A DNA stretch of 64,000 nucleotides from Acetobacter pasteurianus subsp. pasteurianus LMG 1262 = NBRC 106471 (GTDB lineage: Bacteria; Pseudomonadota; Alphaproteobacteria; Acetobacterales; Acetobacteraceae): positions 124,001 to 188,000 of the forward strand of contig NZ_CADO01000067.1 of the NCBI RefSeq assembly GCF_000285275.1. The letters are read 5' to 3'. A program made the position numbers and the translations under genes. How positions within the stretch are numbered: the stretch's first letter is position 1; each line of letters opens with the position of its first letter. Positions 26,360 to 34,203 of the stretch are shown here, in pieces. The notes beneath the pieces are model-generated. The model searched no databases and was not told where the DNA came from. It was given only the letters and a program-made list of their open reading frames with translations.

Positions 26360-27616
26360 ATGATGGTCGCCCATAACCAGAGCCAACAGAATGAGACATC
26401 TGGAAATGGCATGCGTGTTGCCAGAAAAGGAAATGGCACAGGCGCCGCCTACGTGGTGCTGGCCACTCTGGCAGCATTAGCTGGCGGAGGTGCTTCTACA
26501 CTTTCTGAAATGGGCATTATGCCTGCTACGGCCGGATGGCATGCTGTTGTGCAGGCTCATCCTGTGCTTATGCTTTTATATGTTGTTGTTCCGGCGCTGC
26601 TGGGTGGCTTTGGTTCCTTGTGGCTTCCGCGTGCCGTGCAGCGTTCGGGCGTATTGCTACCCCGGATGAATGATGCCGGTTTTCTGTGTGTGTTTGCTGG
26701 GGCGGCGCTCACAGTTACAGGGGCAGAGCTTAAAACTGCCACCTTGTTGTGGTGTGCGGGCACGTTAATGACGAGCATGGCCCTGTTGGTAACCGTATTT
26801 GATAGCCGTGCCGATATGGAAGAGCGCAAACCGTTCTCTCCTTTTGTATGGGGGGAAATGCTGGCAGCCGCTGTTATGCTGCTTACCGTGCCTGTTATGG
26901 CCGGGCAGATTGTAAAACACTGGCACGATGCTGCAGCGGTAAATGTAGAAAGCTTTGCTGGCCCCGTAGGGCTGGTGGTGCTGCTTGCCGGTTTTGGTGT
27001 GGTGTTTGAAATTAGCGCTCGCGTTGGCAAGTTCTCTGAAAAACCTGTTGCATTCATTATGGCTGCAGCCGCTGCGTCTGGCGTTGTGGCGTGGACCAAA
27101 AGCGTTTTTATGCAGGGCACTGAAAGTGCAGGCGCTATGCAGGTTGGCAGCGCCATGCTGGCTCTGTGCTCTTTTGCAGCTACCTGTCTGGCAGTGCTGT
27201 GGTTGGCTGGTGCATGGAATGCCCGTGCCTCGCTGCGTGTGCCGTTGCTCTGGGGCTTGGGCTTTATGGGTGTGGTTTCCGGCGGTTGGCTTGTGCAACT
27301 GGTGCAGGGAAGTGGCCTGCATTCTGCACTTCAGCTTGGCGCACTGTATGTTGTGTGCGGTGGTTTCTATCTGTGGCGCGGTGAGGAATGCGGATATTGG
27401 TATCCGCAACTTATGGCGTATCTGCATTTTACCTGCACCGCTGTAGCTACAGCGCTGGTGTTTGTGCCGGGTGCACAAATGGTAAGTGGTGCATTTTTTG
27501 GCTTGGCAGCCCTCTGCTTTATTGGTGCCGTGGTGATGAGCTTTCGGCGTAACCAGCAGACAACTGCACAATGGGCCGCAATTTCTGTTCAGGATTCCAA
27601 GGGATACCGGGCATGA
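26360..27616 (+). CDS. Degenerate haem-copper oxidase subunit I-like membrane protein
   Basis: A 418-residue membrane protein with about 10-11 hydrophobic segments that aligns by eye with cytochrome oxidase subunit I, usually near 530 residues. HPVLMLLYVVVPALLGGFG and PRMNDAGF (residues 67-108) match helix II and its loop. FAGPVGLVVLLAGFGVVFEI (199-218) matches the HPEVY helix. LHSALQLGALYVVCGGF (320-336) matches helix X, and LHFTCTAVATALVFVPG (355-371) helix XI. His67 and His321 fall at the low-spin haem positions. Positions for the CuB ligands (Gly201, Lys247, Ser248), the cross-linked Tyr (Leu205) and the high-spin haem ligand (Gly319) are all replaced. Oxygen reduction is therefore not expected. 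ctaB overlaps its stop by four bases. The alignment was done by eye. Confidence 0.65.
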   Translation: MMVAHNQSQQNETSGNGMRVARKGNGTGAAYVVLATLAALAGGGASTLSEMGIMPATAGWHAVVQAHPVLMLLYVVVPALLGGFGSLWLPRAVQRSGVLLPRMNDAGFLCVFAGAALTVTGAELKTATLLWCAGTLMTSMALLVTVFDSRADMEERKPFSPFVWGEMLAAAVMLLTVPVMAGQIVKHWHDAAAVNVESFAGPVGLVVLLAGFGVVFEISARVGKFSEKPVAFIMAAAAASGVVAWTKSVFMQGTESAGAMQVGSAMLALCSFAATCLAVLWLAGAWNARASLRVPLLWGLGFMGVVSGGWLVQLVQGSGLHSALQLGALYVVCGGFYLWRGEECGYWYPQLMAYLHFTCTAVATALVFVPGAQMVSGAFFGLAALCFIGAVVMSFRRNQQTTAQWAAISVQDSKGYRA

Positions 27617-28581
27617 GTGACAGCGTGGCAACAGCTTCCCTAGAAGCAACAGCAGAACGTCGCCCTCGGTTTAAGGCCGATCAGGTTGGCACCCGTGCGC
27701 GGGATTGGATTCAGCTGTTAAAGCCACGGGTGATCTCGCTGGTTGTTTTTACAGGTGCAGCGGGCATGATTGTTGCACCGGGCCACATGAATTTCTTTGT
27801 GGCGTTGGTGACCATCTTTTGCATTTGCATGGCCTCGGGTGCGGCTGGTGCTATCAATATGTGGTATGACCGCGATATTGATGCCGTCATGCAGCGTACC
27901 ATCACCCGTCCTATTCCGGGTGGGCGTATTCCAGAAAACGAAGCATTGGCTTACGGGGTAGGGCTTTCCTGCCTTTCTGTATGTTTAATGTGGATGGCAA
28001 CCAATACGTTGGCTGCTGGCATTCTGGCGTTCTCCATTTTCTTTTACGCCGTTATCTACACAATGTGGCTTAAGCGTTCCACGCCGCAGAATATTGTGAT
28101 TGGTGGTGCAGCAGGGGCTTTCCCGCCCATGATCGGGTGGGCCGCAGTAACAGGCCATATGGCTGTTCTGCCGATTGTGATGTTCGGAATTGTCTTTTTC
28201 TGGACGCCCCCGCACTTTTGGTCACTCTCTCTGTATGCCTGTAAGGATTACGGGCGTGCGGGCATTCCCATGCTGCCGGTTGTGCGTGGTGCACGGCATA
28301 CACGTTGGCAGATCTTTATTTACACGCTGGTGCTGCTGGCCGTTTCTCTGGTGCCATCCTTTATGCATCTGTGCGGTTGGCTTTATACGACCACAGCTTT
28401 GGTGCTTGGCTTAGGGTTTGTAGCATGTGCTGTGCGTGTTTTGCTGGAACCGCAGGATGCACAGGGCGTAAGCCTGAAAGGGGATAAAGCGGCCCGTATT
28501 TCCTTCCGCTTTTCTCTGGCTTACCTATTTTTCCTTTTCTGTGGTCTGCTGGCAGATCACTTCCTTCAGGCATGGGTGTAA
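27613..28581 (+). CDS. ctaB: Haem O synthase (protohaem IX farnesyltransferase)
   Basis: CtaB/CyoE adds a farnesyl chain to haem b to make haem O. The 322-residue UbiA-fold protein has about nine membrane segments, the first Asp-rich motif NMWYDRDIDAVMQRT and the following TRPIPGGRI, plus the second FFWTPPHFWSLSLYACKDYGRAGIPMLP. The ATG overlaps the stop of the oxidase-like gene (ATGA). Haem O is needed by bo3-type ubiquinol oxidases, which are the main oxidases of acetic acid bacteria, so this gene remains useful even if the adjoining oxidase subunit is dead. Confidence 0.97.
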   Translation: MSDSVATASLEATAERRPRFKADQVGTRARDWIQLLKPRVISLVVFTGAAGMIVAPGHMNFFVALVTIFCICMASGAAGAINMWYDRDIDAVMQRTITRPIPGGRIPENEALAYGVGLSCLSVCLMWMATNTLAAGILAFSIFFYAVIYTMWLKRSTPQNIVIGGAAGAFPPMIGWAAVTGHMAVLPIVMFGIVFFWTPPHFWSLSLYACKDYGRAGIPMLPVVRGARHTRWQIFIYTLVLLAVSLVPSFMHLCGWLYTTTALVLGLGFVACAVRVLLEPQDAQGVSLKGDKAARISFRFSLAYLFFLFCGLLADHFLQAWV

Positions 28582-28586
28582 GTGGT

Positions 28587-28721
28587 ATGAATGCACAGCA
28601 GGATGGTCTGCTTGAGCAGACAGAAAAACACAAACGGCAAAAAGAACGTGTGCGCACCATGCTGGGATTTATGATGGTGTTGGCAACTATCATGTTCGGG
28701 CTAACTTTGGTTCACCCGTAA
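28587..28721 (+). CDS. Tiny CoxF-like membrane protein, 44 residues
   Basis: Directly after ctaB (5 bases between) lies a 44-residue frame: a hydrophilic, Lys/Arg-rich first half (EQTEKHKRQKERVR) and one membrane helix (MLGFMMVLATIMFGLTLV) at the end. In many alphaproteobacteria a small protein named CoxF with the same layout sits at this spot in the cytochrome c oxidase operon. An in-frame ATG at 28572, overlapping ctaB, would add five residues. Assignment is by position and layout only. Confidence 0.6.
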   Translation: MNAQQDGLLEQTEKHKRQKERVRTMLGFMMVLATIMFGLTLVHP

Positions 28722-28751
28722 GCTTTAGCAGTTAAAGCCAAATAATACTTG

Positions 28752-28782
28752 CTCACCACAGTGCATGTAGCTGCGTGGTGAG
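28752..28782. other. Inverted repeat between convergent genes
   Basis: CTCACCAC and GTGGTGAG form a perfect 8-bp stem around a 15-base loop in the short gap between the CoxF-like gene and the minus-strand 63-residue gene. No T run follows on either strand, so a terminator role is only possible. Confidence 0.4.
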
Positions 28783-28790
28783 GTAAACGC

Positions 28791-28982
28791 TTAGCCTTGC
28801 TTCTGTGCAGGGCTTTGTCCGTTTAGAAGCGTGTCTTTGCTGATATCTATGCCCTGTGTGCGCAAGCGGGTGAGATCAGCTTCCAGCTCTGCCAGTTTGC
28901 GTTTCTGCCAGAATAGAAAAAACACCCCAAAGCAGATTGCTAACGTAACACTGCATGCAGTCACAATTTCAAGCAGCAGCAT
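28791..28982 (-). CDS. Small membrane protein with a coiled-coil tail, 63 residues
   Basis: A 63-residue frame with an N-terminal membrane helix (LLLEIVTACSVTLAICFGVFFLFW), a basic stop-transfer (QKRKL) and a heptad-like helix (LAELEADLTRLRTQ). A terminator-like hairpin of the next gene lies just upstream. I do not recognise a family; the layout resembles small envelope or oxidase-associated proteins. Function unknown. Confidence 0.5.
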   Translation of the reverse strand: MLLLEIVTACSVTLAICFGVFFLFWQKRKLAELEADLTRLRTQGIDISKDTLLNGQSPAQKQG

Positions 28983-29014
28983 AACAGCCTATCTCCCGTT
29001 AATGTCAGGCAGGC

Positions 29015-29052
29015 AATAAAAAGCCCCGCCCTTTGAGGTTAAAGGGCGGGGC
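29015..29052 (-). terminator. Terminator after the TIM44-like gene
   Basis: On the minus strand a perfect 12-bp stem (GCCCCGCCCTTT/AAAGGGCGGGGC, 6-base loop) is followed by TTTTTATT, about 17 bases after the stop codon. Confidence 0.9.
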
Positions 29053-29068
29053 TATAAAATACCAGTGC

Positions 29069-30040
29069 TTACTGACGGGTTTGCTGTATGGCTGAAAGAA
29101 GCCAGCGCCCCCCGCGAGAAGGCCGGGTAAAGGTCCACAACTCGGTAATGTTCACCGGCTCGGTAGAACTCCCCTGAATAACCTGCCCCATGGCATTGGT
29201 GGTAAGATCAATCAGGCTGTAGCGCATGGCAACGGTGGCAAAGTCCATGCCGTTTTCACGCCATGCCTCGGCCAGATCGCCCTGAATGAAATGCACATCC
29301 GAAACAACGTTGCGTGCCCCTTGGCTGGCAAGGGCAGAAAGCTGCTCGTTAAAGTAGGACACCATTTCAGGTGTGGCCATTTGCTGCATGGCCGCAATAT
29401 TCTGCTGGTTCCACGCTGTCTGAATATCCATCAGCGTTTGCTGGAAGGCCTGATAATCTGCAGTGTTAATCTGCAAGGCGGCATTTCCACCAGCAGAAGG
29501 CATAGCCCCCGGCGTTACTCCCGGTGAATTGGCCACACCGCCAGCCCCCATGGAAAAGCCGCTGCCACCAGAGCTTTTATTGCCAGTAAAGCGACGCACC
29601 AGCCACATGGCGATCATGACAACAAAGGCAACCTGAAGCATCAACCCGATCAGGCTGAAAAAGCTATGCATGCCACCCAAAAAGCCATGTCCGCTCAGCA
29701 GGCCGAACAAGCCGGCCCCCAAAAACCCACCGGCAAACCCGGTCAGGAATGGGTGCCGAACGCCGGATTGCGCAAAGGGAGCTGCCGGGCGTGCAAATGG
29801 TGCTGTTTGCGGCCCATAGTTAGGGGAAGGCGCCGTGCGCGGCGTAATGGAGCGTTCCATTGGGGCCGCACTGTAAGGCGCCGTACGTGTGGGCGGAGGA
29901 GCGCTCCATGTTCTGCTGCCACGGCTGCCCATAGAGCCACCTTGGCCGGGGCGGGCATCAGCATGCAGGGCCAAAGGCCCCGCAATAAGGCCGATGCTCA
30001 GGAAGGCAGTGAGAACAGGTGCAAGAATGCGGGGTTTCAC
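29069..30040 (-). CDS. TIM44-like domain membrane protein
   Basis: A 323-residue protein with a signal peptide, a Pro/Ser/Arg-rich low-complexity stretch (residues 30-95), Gly-rich hydrophobic segments around 97-150, and a C-terminal TIM44/MBA1-type domain (about 195-320). That domain holds TADYQAFQQTLMDIQTAWNQ and WTFTRPSRGGRWLLSAIQQ. In mitochondria the TIM44 domain contacts the import motor; bacterial members are inner-membrane proteins of unsettled function. It is the last gene of a minus-strand run that starts with thrC. Confidence 0.82.
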   Translation of the reverse strand: MKPRILAPVLTAFLSIGLIAGPLALHADARPGQGGSMGSRGSRTWSAPPPTRTAPYSAAPMERSITPRTAPSPNYGPQTAPFARPAAPFAQSGVRHPFLTGFAGGFLGAGLFGLLSGHGFLGGMHSFFSLIGLMLQVAFVVMIAMWLVRRFTGNKSSGGSGFSMGAGGVANSPGVTPGAMPSAGGNAALQINTADYQAFQQTLMDIQTAWNQQNIAAMQQMATPEMVSYFNEQLSALASQGARNVVSDVHFIQGDLAEAWRENGMDFATVAMRYSLIDLTTNAMGQVIQGSSTEPVNITELWTFTRPSRGGRWLLSAIQQTRQ

Positions 30041-30066
30041 AGAAAGAATAGTCTCCGGCTAAGAGG

Positions 30067-31407
30067 TTATGCCCCGGCGATGCTAAGGGCATCTGTACGT
30101 AATGTGGGGGCGTCCGTGCCAAAACGGAAGTCCAGATCATTAGCTAACGTAATGGACGCAAAAATATCCAGAAGGTTGCCCGCCAAGGTGAACTCGGCAG
30201 CGGATTCAGCAATCTTGCCATCGCGAATCATAAACCCGGAAGCACCACGGCTGTAATCACCGGTAAGGCCATTGATGGAGGAACCCATCATCTCGGTAAT
30301 GTAGAGGCCTTCCTTAATATCCGCCATCAGTTCAGTGGGGGAGAGTGTGCCGGGCTCAAAAAACAGATTGGTGGCAGAAGGGCCGGGCGGGCCAGATGTT
30401 CCGCGTGCAGCGTGAGCATTGCTTTGCAGCCCAAGCTGGCGCGCACTGCGGCTATCCAGAATCCAGCTTTGCAAAGCGCCATTTTCTACCAGATGCAATG
30501 GTGCAACCTGCATGCCCTCGCCATCAAATGGGCGGGAGCGCAGGCCTTTTTTACGGGTAGGATCATCCGTAATGGTAATATCTTTGGCAAAGATGGATTG
30601 CCCGAGTTTATCCTTCAAAAAGGATGTGCCCCGCGCAATGGCCGTGCCCGTAATGGCCCCGGCAAAATGGCCCAGAAAGCTACCAGCCACCCGAGGATGA
30701 AACACAACGGGGTAACGGCCAGTGCGGGGTTTAATGGGGTTAAGGCGTGCAATGGCTTTTTCACCAGCACTTTTGCCAAGCTCTGCCGCATCTTTCAGAT
30801 CACGCAGCCAGACTGTGCCGTGGTAATCATAATCACGCTGCATGCCATCGCCAGAACCTGCCAGCACGCATACGGAGTTGGAGTGGTGCGTACGGGTATA
30901 GCTTCCGGCAAATCCGGCGGATGTCACCAAAAACACTTCTGTGCGCCCGCAAGAGGCACTGCTGCCAGCACTGTTGGTAACGCCTTTTATGGCCAGCGCG
31001 GCTTCTTCTCCAGCGCGAGCACGGGCCAGCAGTTCTTCGGTTGTAGGTTCAGCCGAATCTGCCAGTTCCAGATCATTCTGGGTAAAGCGGCCTTGCTGGG
31101 CGAGTGGATTTAGCCCGGCGTATTGATCTTCTGGCAGCACGCGGGTCATGGCCATGGCCTGTTCTATCAGCGCATCAAAGCGTGAAGGTTCTGGCGTGGT
31201 GGTAGAAAGAATGGCACTCTTTTTGCCAGCAAAAACACGAAGTCCCAGATCCGTGGTTTCAGATCGTTCCAGTTCTTCTGTCACGCCATTGCGGACACCG
31301 GCACCGGCCGCCACGCTGCGGACAAATACGGCATCTGCCGCATCTGCCCCAGCCTTGCGTGCGCGGGCAACCAGATCAGAAATACGGTCTAGGGTTTGTT
31401 CCGTCAT
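30067..31407 (-). CDS. pmbA: TldE/PmbA-type metallopeptidase partner
   Basis: A 446-residue protein of the TldD/PmbA family. PmbA (TldE) forms a heterodimeric protease with TldD and takes part in peptide maturation and antitoxin turnover. Typical segments are GLRVFAGKKSAILSTT, RYPVVFHPRVAGSFLGHFAGA and the ending LLDIFASITLANDLDFRFG. There is no HExxxH zinc motif, as expected for the TldE partner, so it should need TldD, which is not in this window. The start overlaps the stop of the M16 peptidase gene by four bases. Confidence 0.92.
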   Translation of the reverse strand: MTEQTLDRISDLVARARKAGADAADAVFVRSVAAGAGVRNGVTEELERSETTDLGLRVFAGKKSAILSTTTPEPSRFDALIEQAMAMTRVLPEDQYAGLNPLAQQGRFTQNDLELADSAEPTTEELLARARAGEEAALAIKGVTNSAGSSASCGRTEVFLVTSAGFAGSYTRTHHSNSVCVLAGSGDGMQRDYDYHGTVWLRDLKDAAELGKSAGEKAIARLNPIKPRTGRYPVVFHPRVAGSFLGHFAGAITGTAIARGTSFLKDKLGQSIFAKDITITDDPTRKKGLRSRPFDGEGMQVAPLHLVENGALQSWILDSRSARQLGLQSNAHAARGTSGPPGPSATNLFFEPGTLSPTELMADIKEGLYITEMMGSSINGLTGDYSRGASGFMIRDGKIAESAAEFTLAGNLLDIFASITLANDLDFRFGTDAPTLRTDALSIAGA

Positions 31408-32669
31408 GCTGCCAGTTTCTCCGTAATGATCTGCAAGGAAGGAATGTGCTCAATCGGGCCAAGGGCCGCAAGCGTAGGGGTGCCTGTAAAGATGCGTGAA
31501 GCCGCGCGGCAAATATCCCCAGCTTTTACAGCCTCAATTTTGCTAACGGTTTCGGCTGTGGGGATAATCCGGCCGAAAATCTGCAACTGTCGGGCAATCT
31601 GCTCACACCGGCTGCCAGTGCTTTCCAAAGACATCAAAAGCGAGGCTTTAAGCTGTGCCCGTGCACGCACCAGCTCTTCTTCCGTCACGTAGCGCTGAAT
31701 CTTGTTCAGTTCTTCCAGCGTTACGGGCACCAGTTCCGCACATTCCTTGGCACCAGTGCCAGCGTAAATGCCGAAGATGCCGCCATCGGTGAACGGTGCA
31801 TTGAAGGAATAGACAGAGTAAACAAGCCCGCGCTTTTCCCGAATTTCCTGAAACAGGCGGGAAGACATGCCGCCGCCCAGCACGGTGGAAAGCAGAAGGG
31901 CGGGAAAGTAGTCCGGGTCTCCATACCCAAAGGAGGGGAAGCCCAGCACCACATGCGCCTGATCCAGTTCCTTCACCTGCCGGAATTCACCACCGCCATA
32001 ACGGGCAGAAAGTGTAGCTGGTGCAGAAGATGAGGACAGATTGGCAAAATGCTGCTGCACGCGCTGCACCACGTCTTCATGGTGCAGGTTGCCTGCGGCG
32101 GCCACAATCATGTTGTCTATAGTGTAATGCGCTTTCATGTAGCGCATCAGGGTTTCGCGGCTCATTTCCCGGATCAGGTTTTCCGTGCCCAATGTTGGGC
32201 GGCCCATGGGCTGGTTAGGAAAAGCTGTTTCCTGGAAATGATCAAAAACCACATCGTCAGGCGTGTCATTTGCCTGTCCGATTTCTTGCAGAATAACTCC
32301 GCGTTCGCGCTCCATTTCCGCAGGATCAAACGTGGAGTTGGTGAGGATATCACCGATGATATCAACGCCCAGCCCCAGATTTTCCTTCAGAAGCTTGACG
32401 TAGTAAACGGTCTGCTCCCGCGCGGTATAGGCATTGATATGCCCGCCAACATTTTCGATTTCCTCGGCAATGCGCAGGGCGGAGCGGCTGGTTGTGCCTT
32501 TAAAGGCCATGTGTTCCAGAAAATGGGAAACACCGTTTTCTTCTGCCGTTTCGTGGCGTGTGCCTGTGGCCACATAAGCCCCGAAAGAAACAGTTTCCAC
32601 CCGTTCCATGCGTTCTGTCACAACAGTCAGGCCGGAGGGCAGGCGGGTAATGTTGATGGGGTCTGTCAT
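31404..32669 (-). CDS. M16-family zinc metallopeptidase (processing-peptidase-like)
   Basis: A 421-residue peptidase of the pitrilysin/mitochondrial-processing-peptidase family. The inverted zinc motif HFLEH is at residues 49-53 (His49, Glu52, His53), with the downstream EMERERGVILQEIGQ supplying the third ligand. The C-terminal half has the glycine-rich SYFPALLLSTVLGGGMSSRLF type segment. ATG at 32669 follows AGGA. Its stop overlaps the pmbA start, giving a two-peptidase unit behind thrC. Confidence 0.92.
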   Translation of the reverse strand: MTDPINITRLPSGLTVVTERMERVETVSFGAYVATGTRHETAEENGVSHFLEHMAFKGTTSRSALRIAEEIENVGGHINAYTAREQTVYYVKLLKENLGLGVDIIGDILTNSTFDPAEMERERGVILQEIGQANDTPDDVVFDHFQETAFPNQPMGRPTLGTENLIREMSRETLMRYMKAHYTIDNMIVAAAGNLHHEDVVQRVQQHFANLSSSSAPATLSARYGGGEFRQVKELDQAHVVLGFPSFGYGDPDYFPALLLSTVLGGGMSSRLFQEIREKRGLVYSVYSFNAPFTDGGIFGIYAGTGAKECAELVPVTLEELNKIQRYVTEEELVRARAQLKASLLMSLESTGSRCEQIARQLQIFGRIIPTAETVSKIEAVKAGDICRAASRIFTGTPTLAALGPIEHIPSLQIITEKLAA

Positions 32670-32679
32670 TCTTGTCCTG

Positions 32680-32709
32680 AAAAAGAAAGGCCGCCGGGCA
32701 AGGCGGCCT
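32680..32709 (-). terminator. Terminator between thrC and the M16 peptidase gene
   Basis: On the minus strand a perfect 8-bp stem (AGGCCGCC/GGCGGCCT, 6-base loop) is followed by TTTCTTTTTC. It sits just before the peptidase ribosome site, so part of the transcription from thrC may stop here. Confidence 0.75.
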
Positions 32710-32735
32710 GACACGGGAAAGTAAGATGTGGGGTG

Positions 32736-34136
32736 TTAGGGAGCGTTTGCCAGTACCGCAGCGCGCACAGCATCTTTAATTGCGCCTGTGGTTGCCGGAA
32801 CAGTGCGATAACGTTCTTCCCGCTCAAACAGATCTTCCAGATGCACAGGCAGTGCCGGATGAATACCCGTAGCTGCCACCATGGCATCGGGGAACTTGGC
32901 CGGATGCGCTGTGGCTTCTGCAATCATGGGCACGCCCGGCTGTCGGAACTTGCGGCCCGCAGCAATGCCAATGGCGCTGTGGGGGTCTGCTAGATAATTG
33001 GATTTCTGGTGCAGGTTACGAATTTCTGCTTCCGTCTGTTCATCATCCAGCGCAAGGCCAGAGAAGACGGTGCGAGCATTTTCCCACACTTCTTCAGGCA
33101 CATCCATATGCCCCGTGGCGCGGAAGCCCGTCATGATACGTGCGCAGGCAGCAGAATCACGGCCCAGAAGTTCAAACAGCAGACGCTCAAAGTTGGAAGA
33201 AACCTGAATGTCCATGGAAGGTGAAAGGCTGGGCACCACACCTTTGATAGTCATGTCATTGGCGTTCAGGAACCGGGTGAGAATATCGTTCCGGTTGGAA
33301 CCAACGCACAAATGCTTGATAGGTAGCCCCATTTTGCGTGCAGCCCAAGCAGCAAGAATGTTGCCAAAATTGCCTGTGGGCACAGCAAAGGAAACTTCAC
33401 GCTCTGGGGCGCCAAAGTTCAGGGCCGCATAAACATAGTAAGGGATCTGAGCCGCAATACGCGCCCAGTTGATGGAATTGACGGCTGAAAGATGCATTTC
33501 CCGGCGGAAAGGCAGATCAGCAAACAGAGCCTTTACCAGGTCCTGACAGTCATCAAACGTGCCTTCAACGGCCAGATTGGTCACGTTGGAATCCAGCACG
33601 GTTGTCATCTGGCGGCGCTGCACTTCCGATGTGCGGCCTTTGGGGTGCAGGATGATAACAGACAGACGGTCCCGCCCACGGCAGGCTTCAATGGCGGCGG
33701 AACCTGTATCGCCAGAGGTGGCGCCTACAATGGTTACGTGGTCATTCCGCTGGGTGAGTACGTGTTCAAAAAGCTGGCCGAGCACCTGCATGGCCATGTC
33801 TTTGAACGCCAGCGTGGGGCCGTGGAACAGTTCCTGCACAAACAGGCCATCTTCCACCTGCGTTAGCGGCACAATGGCTGGGTGGTCAAAGTTGGCATAG
33901 GCCTTGGCGCACAGGCCGCGCAGTGTTTCCAGATCAATATCCGGTGCTGCAAACGGGGCCAGAACACGGGCTGCCAGTTCCGGATAGGGCAGGCCACGCA
34001 GGCTTTCCCAATCAGACAGCGAGAATTCGGGCCATGTTTCGGGCAGATACAGGCCGCCATCCTCGGCAAGACCGGTAAGCAGAACATCGGCAAAGGAAAG
34101 GACGGGAGCATTCCCGCGTGTGGAAATATAGCGCAT
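32736..34136 (-). CDS. thrC: Threonine synthase
   Basis: ThrC turns O-phosphohomoserine into threonine using PLP. The 466 residues include the PLP-binding Lys112 (LAFKDMAMQ), the SGDTGSAAIEA phosphate-binding loop and FAVPTGNFGNILAA. The N-terminal RYISTRGNAP segment is characteristic of the longer, fungal-like/proteobacterial type. A terminator follows before the M16 peptidase gene. Confidence 0.96.
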   Translation of the reverse strand: MRYISTRGNAPVLSFADVLLTGLAEDGGLYLPETWPEFSLSDWESLRGLPYPELAARVLAPFAAPDIDLETLRGLCAKAYANFDHPAIVPLTQVEDGLFVQELFHGPTLAFKDMAMQVLGQLFEHVLTQRNDHVTIVGATSGDTGSAAIEACRGRDRLSVIILHPKGRTSEVQRRQMTTVLDSNVTNLAVEGTFDDCQDLVKALFADLPFRREMHLSAVNSINWARIAAQIPYYVYAALNFGAPEREVSFAVPTGNFGNILAAWAARKMGLPIKHLCVGSNRNDILTRFLNANDMTIKGVVPSLSPSMDIQVSSNFERLLFELLGRDSAACARIMTGFRATGHMDVPEEVWENARTVFSGLALDDEQTEAEIRNLHQKSNYLADPHSAIGIAAGRKFRQPGVPMIAEATAHPAKFPDAMVAATGIHPALPVHLEDLFEREERYRTVPATTGAIKDAVRAAVLANAP

Positions 34137-34203
34137 GGAGAAACTTATATCCTGAATGGCGAACGCCGCGAAGTGTCCTTTTTAGGGGGAAAGCCTGTAG
34201 CCT

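Noticed and set aside
29666-30256. 196-codon plus-strand frame over the TIM44-like gene and pmbA
   Set aside because: It crosses two genes in antisense, including the low-complexity Pro/Arg segment that creates spurious frames.
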